DNA of 64,000 nucleotides from NCBI GenBank assembly GCA_037447655.1, contig JBBHKE010002500.1, positions 1 to 64,000 on the forward strand, given 5' to 3'. Source of the stretch: Zygnema cylindricum. Its lineage: Eukaryota; Streptophyta; Zygnematophyceae; Zygnematales; Zygnemataceae. Made by a program: the position numbers and the translations under genes. Under the pieces are notes generated by a model. The model ran no database searches, was not told the DNA's origin, and saw only the letters and a list, made by a program, of their open reading frames with translations. Of this stretch, positions 46,536-56,597 are shown in pieces. Every line of letters begins with the position of its first letter. The first letter of the stretch is position 1.

Positions 46536-47100
46536 CATTGAAACGATATGAAAATTAGTACGGAGAATCTTCACTAAAATCCAATGTAATTCTTCAAAGT
46601 ACCTGGTACATGGCACATACCCTAATTCAGAATAATGAACCTCACCTTGTTTAGTGCTGGCTAACCGCATTATTGTCCTTACTTGATTTGGGTTGACCGG
46701 TCCTCTCATTATTGTTGACCTTGCTACAACTGCGGCGTAAACCGCGGAATAAACATGGAAGTCAGTAAAAACGGTTCATTGTTTTTATGGTAGGACACAC
46801 GACAATGCCGGAAAAATTGTACGAAGTTGTACCCACATCTACAACCGTCACCTTTCAAAGTTGCGATTTTATTTTTCTACATTGGAACGCAATTAAAAGT
46901 AGTACGGAGAATCTTCACTTAAATCCATAGTACGAATCTTATCGCCGCGCAAAACGTCAAAACCCAATATCTTTCCAATAATGGCCAACGCCACTCGAGG
47001 GACACGACTCGAGTTCTCAGCTTGGCAAGGCAGAGGAGCAAACAAAACTGGCGATACGCAACCTAAGGATCGCCGATTTTTCAGCTTTCCCGATACTGCG

Positions 47101-47158
47101 ATGGAGCGCTCCCGTCCTTCCGTACAGCTTTCGCGTCTAATGGCTGCTCTCTCCGTGT
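47101..47158 (+). pseudogene. LecRK-D exon 1, truncated
   Basis: It reads MERSRPSVQLSRLMAALS, identical to copy A, then jumps to 'gtgtgtaatgacagatg', which corresponds to intron 2 of A near 11995. The hydrophobic core of the signal peptide is lost. Confidence 0.7.
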
Positions 47159-47854
47159 GTAATGACAGATGTGAAAATGTAGCAAGAGGTAAAAGCTGGT
47201 AGAAAATTTCTCGGCGGCAATCTACTGTCGACATGTGGCAGTTGATGGTAAATTAGTCTGAAGAGTCGGCATTAGTCAAGAAAGTCCTTTAATGAAACAT
47301 TTTGCTTTATGAAACATTTTGCTAGTTTTATCTGTTTAGATGAAAGGTGCATTATCTTCGAGAGTTTAGGTGTCGTTAGTAGCTCTCAGTGGTTAGATTA
47401 AACTTTGGATGTACCTAAAATTCCATTTTTTTCTGTTTCATATTGATGAGAATCAGTAAATGCTTCAAATCGGTACACAATGGACTTTTAACCGAAGTTT
47501 ATTGCCTGCATGGAGGCATTTTTTTTACATCCCCCCAAGAGCGACAACAGACAATGCAATGATTATTGTTCAGTATTTCATTGTTTGTTGATAAGGTTTG
47601 CAAACACTTTTTTAGTGATAAAGCAGTTCGCAAAATTCCAGCGCTACAACAAAGTTGAGGAATTGCAGCCAAAATAACAAAGTCGCTACACTACTAACAG
47701 AGTCGCTACACTACTATTGTTGTAACTCATAATCTGTGTGTAATTAAACTTAGAACCTGTGATCATCGGTTAGTTGTTTGAGATACTTAAATATAGGACT
47801 GATTCTAAGTAACATACTTTAAATTGACCGACATGCTTGTGCAACATGTGGCAG

Positions 47855-47956
47855 GTGCAAACATACCCCTCTTGATTGGAATCATCACGGGGTCCATTGT
47901 GGTCTTCATTTCACTATTGGCCTTGATAGGCTGTTGCTGTTTTCATCGTTACCGAA
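47855..47956 (+). CDS. LecRK-D exon 3: transmembrane helix
   Basis: It encodes ANIPLLIGIITGSIVVFISL and LALIGCCCFHRYR, between acceptor 'gtggcag' and donor 'cgaa|gtgagg'. It is 102 nt, as in copy A, and open. Without a lectin exon it has no natural upstream partner. Confidence 0.75.
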
Positions 47957-48908
47957 GTGAGGATAAAACCCTAAAACCTGTGTTTTTCTTAAATAACAGC
48001 CACCACAGTCATTCATTTGGTCGTCATTGTGGAATCATGATGGACTAGACGGACATCATGTGAACATAATTTGCATCCATGTCACCGTTTACCTTAAGGT
48101 GATTCAAACTCGTGAACGTGGCATCCCATGGAAGTTCTAATGCCCCCTGAATTCAAATATGCGAAAAAACATATTTCAGCAAAATAATTTTCATCATTTC
48201 TTTTGTTTTAGAAGTAAATGTTTTTATTTGGTGATTGCACAAAGCAAAACACCAAAAACACAATTTCACAACGTTTTCGTATTGCTCCCTCAAGATGCCG
48301 CAAGGCCGTAGCGTAACCGCCATTTCCTACATTTTTTTCCTCATTTTCTCTAATTCTTAAATGCATTAAAAATGTGACTGGCTTTGAAAAAGCATGCACT
48401 TGAGTGGGCTCAATCTTATATCCTTTTTCGCCAACGTCTTTCAACTCTGTGAAGTAGCTCCTTAAAATTCTTGAAATCGTAAACATTTTGCAGAAGTATC
48501 CCACTTAGGAGCATACTAGAATGTGCAATAGCATCATTATTAGACTTATCATTGCCTCATAGTGCAGTCATGTCCACATCTGAAGGAGAGAGCGGCACAG
48601 TGATTGTTGCAAGTGTTTGACCTAAATTTGCGAATTTCCAAAACCTGCAATACGGAAAATAATGTATACTAACATATTATAATATTTCAACAACTATTCT
48701 TTGTCTGGTTGTTGTTTTGTTGTTAGTATGGTATATTTTTTGTTCATACTAAACGGATGATGCATTATATTTTTATACCATATCAGGAGTATTTTTTCTA
48801 CAAACATATTACATTTTTCTGAAAACATTGCGAAGTTCTTTCACAAGAATCATGTGTAAAAGACTAAAGATTAGTTAGTTATTTGTAATTATTATGGCTG
48901 GACGCCAG

Positions 48909-49117
48909 AAAAAGGAGTACGTCTCGAAGGACAGCGCGTGCGACGAATTTCCCTCTCAGCTATAACGGCAGCCACAAAAAACTTTAGTCAAGACAATATA
49001 CTTGGAGAAGGAGGCTATGGCACTGTATATGTAGGAGTGAAGGAGGATGGAGAGAAGTGGGCGGTGAAGAGGGCAATTAACGCCTCCATAGTGAGCTTAC
49101 AAGCTTTTAAGCAGGAG
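48909..49117 (+). CDS. LecRK-D exon 4: glycine loop and Lys
   Basis: It encodes RISLSAITAATKNFSQDNIL, GEGGYGTVYVG and WAVKRAINASIVSLQAFKQE, with the beta-3 Lys and the alpha-C Glu. It runs from 'cgccag' to donor 'gag|gtaag', 209 nt, and is open. It shows that the codon mutated to TAA in copy A was CAG. Confidence 0.85.
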
Positions 49118-49311
49118 GTAAGATGAGCCACAAGAAGTGAAAGCAAGAATGTCTATTTGGATTGTCAAGTGTTTTAGTTTAAAACATAGAGGAATACGCC
49201 AAGTTCAAAAATTCATGTGAGTGTCCACAAAAGAAAATTGAAATAAACTGTTTTCCGGTAACATACGCAGTTTAAGATCTCCTCCAAAATTTTGATTTTG
49301 TTAGAACAGTA

Positions 49312-49379
49312 TACCGGTTATCACTATTAGTGTTAATAATTTTTATTTTTTACATTAACACTAATAGCGATTTACGGTG
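49312..49379. mobile_element. Minimal TA-flanked MITE, 68 bp
   Basis: Two inverted ends ('taccggttatcactattagt' and 'actaatagcgatttacggtg') separated by about 20 T-rich bases, flanked by TA. It is almost nothing but terminal repeats. Copy A's matching intron (around 9995-10015) lacks it. Confidence 0.75.
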
Positions 49380-49687
49380 TAGTGGTATGGCTGGACGTTT
49401 AGGATGCCCTTGAAACAATTTTCTGCCTTACCAATCATTTCTATTACACTATCTGCTTCTTGCACTTGTGGTTGAAGATGCCATCCACTCTTATCGAAGA
49501 ATTTAGGTTATCACACTTAGGGTTATTGTCGTTTCTGAAGAGGCAACAAGTATCATCGATATAGTATAAGTGAAAGTAACTCTGACCTGAAGATGAGCAT
49601 CTTTTGGCCTGAATTTCATCTTTTCACCTGCCATCTTTTGGCCTGAATTTCATCTTTTCACCTGCCTGTCTATGACATGTTTTACAG

Positions 49688-49823
49688 GTGTACATTATCT
49701 CTCAAATGAGCCACACCAATATTGTTCAACTCTTGGGATATTGCGACGAGGGCACCGAGCAGATTCTTGTGTACGAGTTTATGGAAAAGGGCAGTTTGAG
49801 AAAACTCCTGCATGATGAAGAAG
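49688..49823 (+). CDS. LecRK-D exon 5: N-lobe and hinge
   Basis: It encodes VYIISQMSHTNIVQLLGYCD, ILVYEFMEKGSLRKLLHDEE, between 'tttacag' and donor 'gaag|gtttgc'. It is 136 nt and open. It is nearly identical to copy A. Confidence 0.85.
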
Positions 49824-50257
49824 GTTTGCTCGACACATGATAACCCCGTTTCCTTTCACAAATTAAGCACCATTTCCTCAAATTCTTTCAGCTTCTTCAA
49901 ATTGTAATTTTCCAATCTAACACCGTAAATCATCTTTGTGTACTACAAATGTAGGCTACTGTCTAAGGCAAAAACATCTGCCGAAATAATGCTAATTACT
50001 TTATGCAGTATAACGGTGAAAGCCATTGTTGATGCCACATAAAATGATGGCATAGAACTTAGCAATATGCTAAATTGCTGAGATGATTTGCTTCGAATGT
50101 TAAGACGTTACCAACTATTTTGTTATTTTCAATTGGTTTAGCTTCACAATGCCGGGAATGTTTTAAGGAATGTTTTTGGTTACGATATTTGGTTAGAATC
50201 GGGTAAAAAATGGGCTATTCTTCCCGGATCTTCACCAAAATATTGGGTAACAATCTG

Positions 50258-51287
50258 TAAACTGTGCCTATTTCAGCCATGGATTACCCTCGGAAGCACC
50301 ACAGATACCCCTCAAACAGTTGTGTTTCAGACCGCACAGATTACTCCACCATAAATAAAATCCCCTCAAACTGCACCAATAGGCAGTATACTATAGACAC
50401 TGTAAGCTCACAAAGTTACAGCCAAATCCACCAAGGAATCTAGAAGATATAAGCTCCAGAGTTTCACAAAAAACAGTTGACAGCTTCACAAACTAACCAC
50501 TTAGACTTCTCACAGAATCTTAAAGAGATAACAGAATAGAATGAAACTGCACACACATATAAATTCTATATCATAGAATAATTTCACAAAGTGTCACATG
50601 AAAACACCAAACAGGGTGATCACACCAACAGGTCAAAGATGCATAAAACAGTCTGCCATTGCTTTGATAAACTTGACTGTGATAATGAGAATAAACTAAG
50701 TAATGAGAATAAACTAAGTCCTATAAATTATACACTCAGGCTCACTACTCATTGTACGGAGGCATACCAGCCGTACACTAACTACCAGCTACATCGATTA
50801 ATGTTAGTATACCAAAATACTTCTATATATTGTCAAAATGAGTAAATCTACACTAATAACTAATACACATAAAGACAAACCATTGTTGTTTCAAATATTT
50901 ACAAGTACACGCAATCTAACAAAATCGTATGCTGAGTCACTAAATGAAACGATGTCATTTCATCCAAATCAACCGTACCGTAATCGCGTCCTATAAAATA
51001 AATCCGGCGTGTCACATATAAGGTACACTTCATTTGCGATAAATGTCGTCTGTCGCATTAGATTCCGTACGGCCGGCGTATTCGTTTAAAACATTTCGAA
51101 TACTAATCATCGGATCGCTTCGCGATCCGTCGTCCATTTCCTAGCGCATTCCGTGCCACTCAATTAGTCCATTAATTTTACTGGTACATTTAAATCCCCC
51201 AAATTACGTACACCTCATACCGTATTATCAAGGCTACATTAAAATGGGGCTGTACGAAATTAAGTCTTTAAAACAATATAGACATTC
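50258..51287. repeat. ~1.03-kb insertion specific to copy D, intron 5
   Basis: Intron 5 in A and D aligns on both sides ('ccggatcttcaccaaaatat' before, 'tcaacaattgaaagcatagag' after), but D has about 1.03 kb in between with no counterpart in A. Its 84-codon frame is not recognised. I could not define clear terminal repeats or a target duplication, so the type of insertion is open. Confidence 0.6.
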
Positions 51288-51560
51288 CTTCAACAATTGA
51301 AAGCATAGAGGGGATTTGTTTTTATTAATATCAATATTTATCCTTATCTATTCTTTACTCAAGTCCCATTTTACGGTTTACACCATCCTGCCTCATTATG
51401 TGACTCTACTTTTAAGCTTTTGGGTTTTATCAAGCAAATCATACAGGCTCCTATGAGTTGACTCGGAAGACTCTCCGACTAACTTTTCATAGCTTGACAT
51501 CAAATGCAGTCAAGTTTCCCTAACATTCGAGTTGTTGTGTGGTTATTGGTGATGTTGTAG

Positions 51561-51703
51561 GTGAATGTTTAACATTCCAGCAAAGGGTGGAGATAGCAAT
51601 TGATGTCGCAGAAGGCCTTCGTTATTTGCACCACTATGCGGGAGCCACCGTCATTCACCGAGACATTAAGTCCGACAATATTCTGGTCAACTCCAAATTC
51701 AAG
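51561..51703 (+). CDS. LecRK-D exon 6: catalytic loop
   Basis: It follows 'gttgtag' and ends at 'caag|gtgact'. It encodes GECLTFQQRVEIAIDVAEGL, RYLHHYAGA and VIHRDIKSDNILV with all catalytic-loop residues. It is 143 nt, in phase with exons 5 and 7, and open. It is the intact version of the damaged exon in copy A. Confidence 0.85.
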
Positions 51704-52194
51704 GTGACTCTAGAACTTACCCACTAATGAGCCTTGTTGCCTCATATCATAATCTTCGCTTTTATTTCTTTCAACGAAAAGAATACGAGGCAAATGAAAC
51801 ATTTGTACTGATGTCGGAGTAATAATTTGTTCTTTTTATTTCAGAATTATTATAATATTTCAATTCAACAATATCAAGGGTGTACTTTCACATATTGGTG
51901 GCTACAATGAAAGGCTATATTTTGGGGTGTAGAAACACTTTGGAGGCCGTGTATTGCATCAACATGATCTCAATATGGACCATATATGACTTGTTTTGAA
52001 CAAATATTTACATCATGAATGTATGCCCATTTAAATAAATATTTCTATTACTATCGATCTAAGATTCCTAATTACAGTCGTGTTTTTTTCCAAAATGTTC
52101 TCTTATGTTCCTAAAGATAAAGTATACACCGGATGTTGTGAAAAATAGGGAAGCCTATCTTTTCTCAAATTTTGTGGTGAGGAACCAACCTGTT

Positions 52195-52745
52195 AGATTT
52201 CCGAAAAATCCGGGATTTGGCATGTCCCACATTTGGGAAAATTGAACTGGCCAGGGCTCGAACCAGGGACACCTTTGACTTAAGCTGTCGACGCAATAAC
52301 CATTGTGCCACTAGCTCTGTAGAGCCTGGCGGTTCTGTACCCCTTTATTTCAGGCGGCTTCGAGTATGGTATTACCATATTCTACCCTGTATAGAACTGG
52401 TATCCACATGCCAATCTAACACTCTCCCTCACGGGGAGGCCGGTCAATCCATCCGCAACCCCGCTGGCTTTGATACCATGTTAGATTTCCGTGAAAGCTG
52501 CCGGCTTGGGCTCAAACCTGGGACCTTTGACTTAAACTGTCAACACACTAACCATTGCACTAACCATTGCACTAACCACTGTGCCACCAACCACTGTGCA
52601 ACCAGCTCGATGTAGCATTGTGCCACAGCTCGATATAGAGCCTGGCGGGTATGTACCCATTTATTTCGGGCGGCTTTGAGTATGGTATTACCATATTCTA
52701 CCCCGTATTGAAGCGGCATCCACGTACCAATCCAACACAACCAAA
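52195..52745 (-). repeat. tRNA-derived SINE-like repeat, about two units
   Basis: Inverted relative of 6975-8125. It contains 'ctggccagggctcgaacc' (B-box complement), 'accattgcactaaccattgc' tandem words, and 'tatggtattaccatattcta' twice. It lies in intron 6 of copy D, at the position equivalent to that in copy A. Confidence 0.7.
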
Positions 52746-53584
52746 ATATTGCACCCAAATTTCTTGCATTTCGAGATTTATTTAAAAATGTGGAAGAGAA
52801 AACACAATCATTTGGTTTGGACATGTATCCATCAATTCGCAACCCTTAGAAAAATATGATTAATAAATTTATGATAGCCACGAGAGCACATAAAGGATAG
52901 TCACATGAAATTCTAAAATCGATTTTGGCCAACTACTTCACTGCCCATCGCTACTAGAGAGTGATATTTTGACCCAAAATCATAAATCATTCTATAACCA
53001 TTATTTTAGTTTAGCCCATAATATGCCACGTTGCGATACGTAGTTCAATGCTATTAGTTTACACTAACGAAATTTGATGAAATGTATATGTGTTGGATCT
53101 TCAAATAAATCACCACAAAATAAATTCACAAAAAACAGAAAAAACACACAGCGAAAGCTGATAAACATCAAAAGGATAATCGGCCAAAAAGATACATAAG
53201 TGCTTCCGAAGCCTGTTTACATCATCTCTCTCTCTCTCTCCTCTTCTATATTTAAAGTAACCACAACTCAAAAAGATTATTTTCTGCAGCGGTATACTGC
53301 AGCCTATATCTCTTGTCTAACTAGCTTACAAGGCTAACAAACAATGTTAGCATGGCGGCAATCTCATGTCTCCTTCCTGGCAGAAAACATTGAAAGGAAG
53401 CTTCCACGAAGGAAGGCATACACGCCTTCTCCTTCAAAACGCGAAACTCCAAAAGATAAAGTTTCGTACGTGTGCGTTGTACGCACGGAATGAAAACACC
53501 TGCACACGGAATAATACACCTGCAAACTGAAACAAAAGTGACGCGAACCGAAATAGTAGATTTCGTTCGCGGACTCCTCAAATA

Positions 53585-53792
53585 CACCGCGAATCGCTAT
53601 TAGCGTTAATCACGCTAATTCGGCGCCCCCAAAATTTTTACCCAAATTCTTAAGTAGAGTGATAAAAAAAACCCTAAAAATCAAATTAGAGTGACTGATA
53701 TCCTTGAAAATCCTCAAATTCCTAATTAGCGTTAATCAATTAATTTTTCTTTAACACTAAATATTTGTTAACGCTAATAGCGATTCACGGTA
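53585..53792. mobile_element. TA-flanked MITE, 208 bp
   Basis: Ends are 'caccgcgaatcgctattagc' and 'gctaatagcgattcacggta', with TA on both sides. It lies in intron 6 of copy D; copy A lacks it. Confidence 0.75.
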
Positions 53793-54503
53793 TAGTGCCA
53801 CGAAACAACATTCGCACATTCGTACGATGACGCGACACACAACTCAAACAAATTAATGTGGGTATGCCGCTTCGCGATATATTGGCGGTTCGGCAATATC
53901 CCAACAATATGTTACTAAGGAAAAGGAAATTTTCTGGTAGGATTGTAACTTTTATAGGAAAGGGAGTTTAAGTGACATGTAAATTTCAGCTTTTGTACCC
54001 GCGCCCATAGCAATCAGTTTAAGGAGATCAAAAAGATTGTGGCGAAATTGAACAACAATTATCATTTAACGCATACTGATGTCGTCAATTTCTGTTTTAG
54101 GTAGTATTTTTAGCATTAAGTACTTTATCGTGTATCTTTTTGTGTTTCTTATGTTTCTATTACCAAAGCTAATTTATCAAGAAAGCTTTGTGTGCTCCTA
54201 TTTACTCTGTTTTCAAGTATACAGAACTTAGTGTGGCTAGTCAATTCTTTTATACATGCTTTTCTCCTCGATGTCATTTATTTTGTAACCTATGTGAGTG
54301 GTATGAAGTTACTTATATCCCGATTGGAATAATTTATCGGTTTATTTATGTATTGCCCTGATATTGGCATCATTCAATGTTGAACTGTTGGTTGTTTCTT
54401 GAGCTACTATTCATGTAAAATATTTTTTCTTATTTCGTACATTCTTATTTTGTGACTGAGTGGAAGTAGTTCTGGGTTGGGATCCCTTTTTAATTATTTA
54501 CAG

Positions 54504-54720
54504 GGAAAACTTGCAGACTTCGGTCTGCTTAAGGACAACCCAGCGGACTCGTTTGACGTCGCCGATGAAGCCGAAGCTATAGGAGATCAAGGCTACATAA
54601 AGATGAATTCGAGACAACACATTGACTTTCTGGGAAAACTAAAATTGCAGGAACTCCAGGATACATGGATCCTACTTATTTGAAAACATCCCAAGTCACT
54701 ACAAAAAGCGATGTGTACAG
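54504..54720 (+). pseudogene. LecRK-D exon 7: DFG exon with one-base deletion
   Basis: It encodes GKLADFGLLKDNP and GYIKMNSRQH, then shifts frame near 54630: the exon is 217 nt against 218 in copy A. After the shift the original frame would read GTPGYMDPTYLKTS, so the APE-type Glu is replaced by Thr here and by Ala in A. Confidence 0.8.
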
Positions 54721-54932
54721 GTGCAAAACCCTGTCCTTGTCGTAAGACTTCTAGTGGTGATTTCAAATGGCAACAACAGATATTTTGAAGCATGTGTGGC
54801 ATGTGCTACAAGATTTTTCTCGATCCCTCCACCAGGAAGTCCAAGTGATTCTTGGTAACTCTTGTTCGATGGATAGAGTTTTAAGAGATGTTTCTCTAAA
54901 TGTATTTTTTTTGGTGTATGCATGAAATGAAG

Positions 54933-55035
54933 CTTTGGCGTGGTCCTCTTTGAGCTTATCACCGGAAGGAGAGCGCTTTTGAAGGACGACTCGGCTCCAG
55001 AAGACGATCCCACTTTGGATACTTTGGTGCACTAG
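54933..55035 (+). pseudogene. LecRK-D exon 8 with terminal stop
   Basis: It encodes FGVVLFELITGRRALLKDDS and ends LVH followed by TAG at 55033-55035, where copy A has TGG (Trp). The acceptor is changed from 'tgcag' to 'tgaag' but keeps AG. It is 103 nt. Confidence 0.8.
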
Positions 55036-55319
55036 GTGAGCAGAAGCAGGAAGCAAATAGAACCCTTTTTGTCAGGCAATTAAGTTGCTATGTTTATTCC
55101 TGATGTGATTGTTTCATTTTCCTTTTTGCAACAAAATTTGGTTTTTGTTTGCTTGCTTCTAAAAGCCAGTTGACGGAATGAATCCTCTTCATTTCTTTCT
55201 ATTCTCAAACAACAATACCTTAAATATGATGTCTCGTAGTCCTATGTCCAGTTAACTTCTCTGTAAGTGATTATCAATATTCGAACGAATTTAGGAAACT
55301 TGTTTCTTTAAGGTAAAGG

Positions 55320-55430
55320 GAAATGTATACATGTATGGATATATATATGTATGTATATACATATGTATGTATATATGCATGTATGTATGTATACATGTAT
55401 GCATTTGTATATATGTATCTGGGTTCAAAG
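55320..55430 (+). repeat. (TATG)n / TATA microsatellite
   Basis: Repeats of 'tatgtatgtatatac'-type words lie in intron 8 of copy D. A similar but shorter tract at 57285-57350 lies near the junction to the tandem copy E. Confidence 0.8.
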
Positions 55431-56276
55431 TAACTTTGTTCTAAATATAAATATAGAATATTGTGGTTTGTGTACACGTTCCCACAGTCGATGTTTCAAT
55501 TTTCAAAACATACCAATAATGATCATTAGAATCCCATGATGTTACCCAAAAAATGCTCAGATTTCAGAATAGAAAGAAATAGATGCCTCTTTTAGCTTCT
55601 GTTTCAAATACGGGTAAATCCTATGAATGTTCCCCAAAAAAAACCTAAAAAAATGAAACAAAATATTAGATTTTAACTTTGAGGGCAACATGATGTATAT
55701 TATTTTATAACTGAATTTAGACTGTGATAATTAAAACAAGTCAATTTGCCAATTGTGAATTAGTCAGTTTTGCAATATTGCACATACACTTTCGCTTTGG
55801 CTACACACACAGCTCTAATAATGTTGATGAAATCTCTGAGCGAATCTAGACCGTTTGATTAGGCCAAACTTAACCATGTTAGCTTTTAAATTGTTCAAAA
55901 TATCCCCTGTCATGCTGTAAACAGTTTTCGTGCATACTGATCATGATTGCCCTGCTTTCCATAAAAAACACTAGAATTATTACATTTAGCTGTCCAAATC
56001 GGTCAATTTCCAAACAAATCTAGATACTTCTCTACAAATTTTTAGAAGAATGTTTTTGAAACCACGAATTTTTAAATCTCCATCATGACTCAGCTGGAAC
56101 AAATGAACGGTTTCTAACTCTATGGTATGACTGCCAAATGTGGGAACAAATGGAGTTCTTGCATTCGCGAGATATTCTTACCCGAATAATTCCCAAATGG
56201 TCACTATGCTATCATGCAAATTGATGCATTCAACTATCTACTAACGGAATTTGGGAAACATGGATGATTGGTTCAG

Positions 56277-56597
56277 ATTCAACCTCATCTGAAACACATC
56301 GAATCGATTGTCGATCCCAAAATGGGTGGAAATTACCATCCGGAGGCTCTAAGGAAACTCACACGATTGGGTGTTATTTGCACTGAGAAGGATCCAGAAT
56401 CCCGCCCAACCATGGAGGAAGTTGCCCAACTTTTGGCACAAATAAAGAATATTTTGTTGGACAAACAGGCCATAGATTTGAATGATAACGATGAACGGGA
56501 GACTGCCGATACTTCCCCGAGACGGTTTCCCATCACTATAGGCTCGTCTGACTCCAATTTTATTGTGCCCATGTCTCAGACCATCGGGCCCCGGTAG
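56277..56597 (+). CDS. LecRK-D exon 9: kinase C-lobe end and tail
   Basis: It encodes IQPHLKHIESIVDPKMGGNY, DPESRPTMEEVAQLL and a polar tail, ending in TAG. It is 321 nt and open, close to exon 9 of copy A. About 700 bp of 3' flank are shared with the flank of copy E. Confidence 0.85.
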   Translation: MQPHLKHIESIVDPKMGGNYHPEALRKLTRLGVICTEKDPESRPTMEEVAQLLAQIKNILLDKQAIDLNDNDERETADTSPRRFPITIGSSDSNFIVPMSQTIGPR

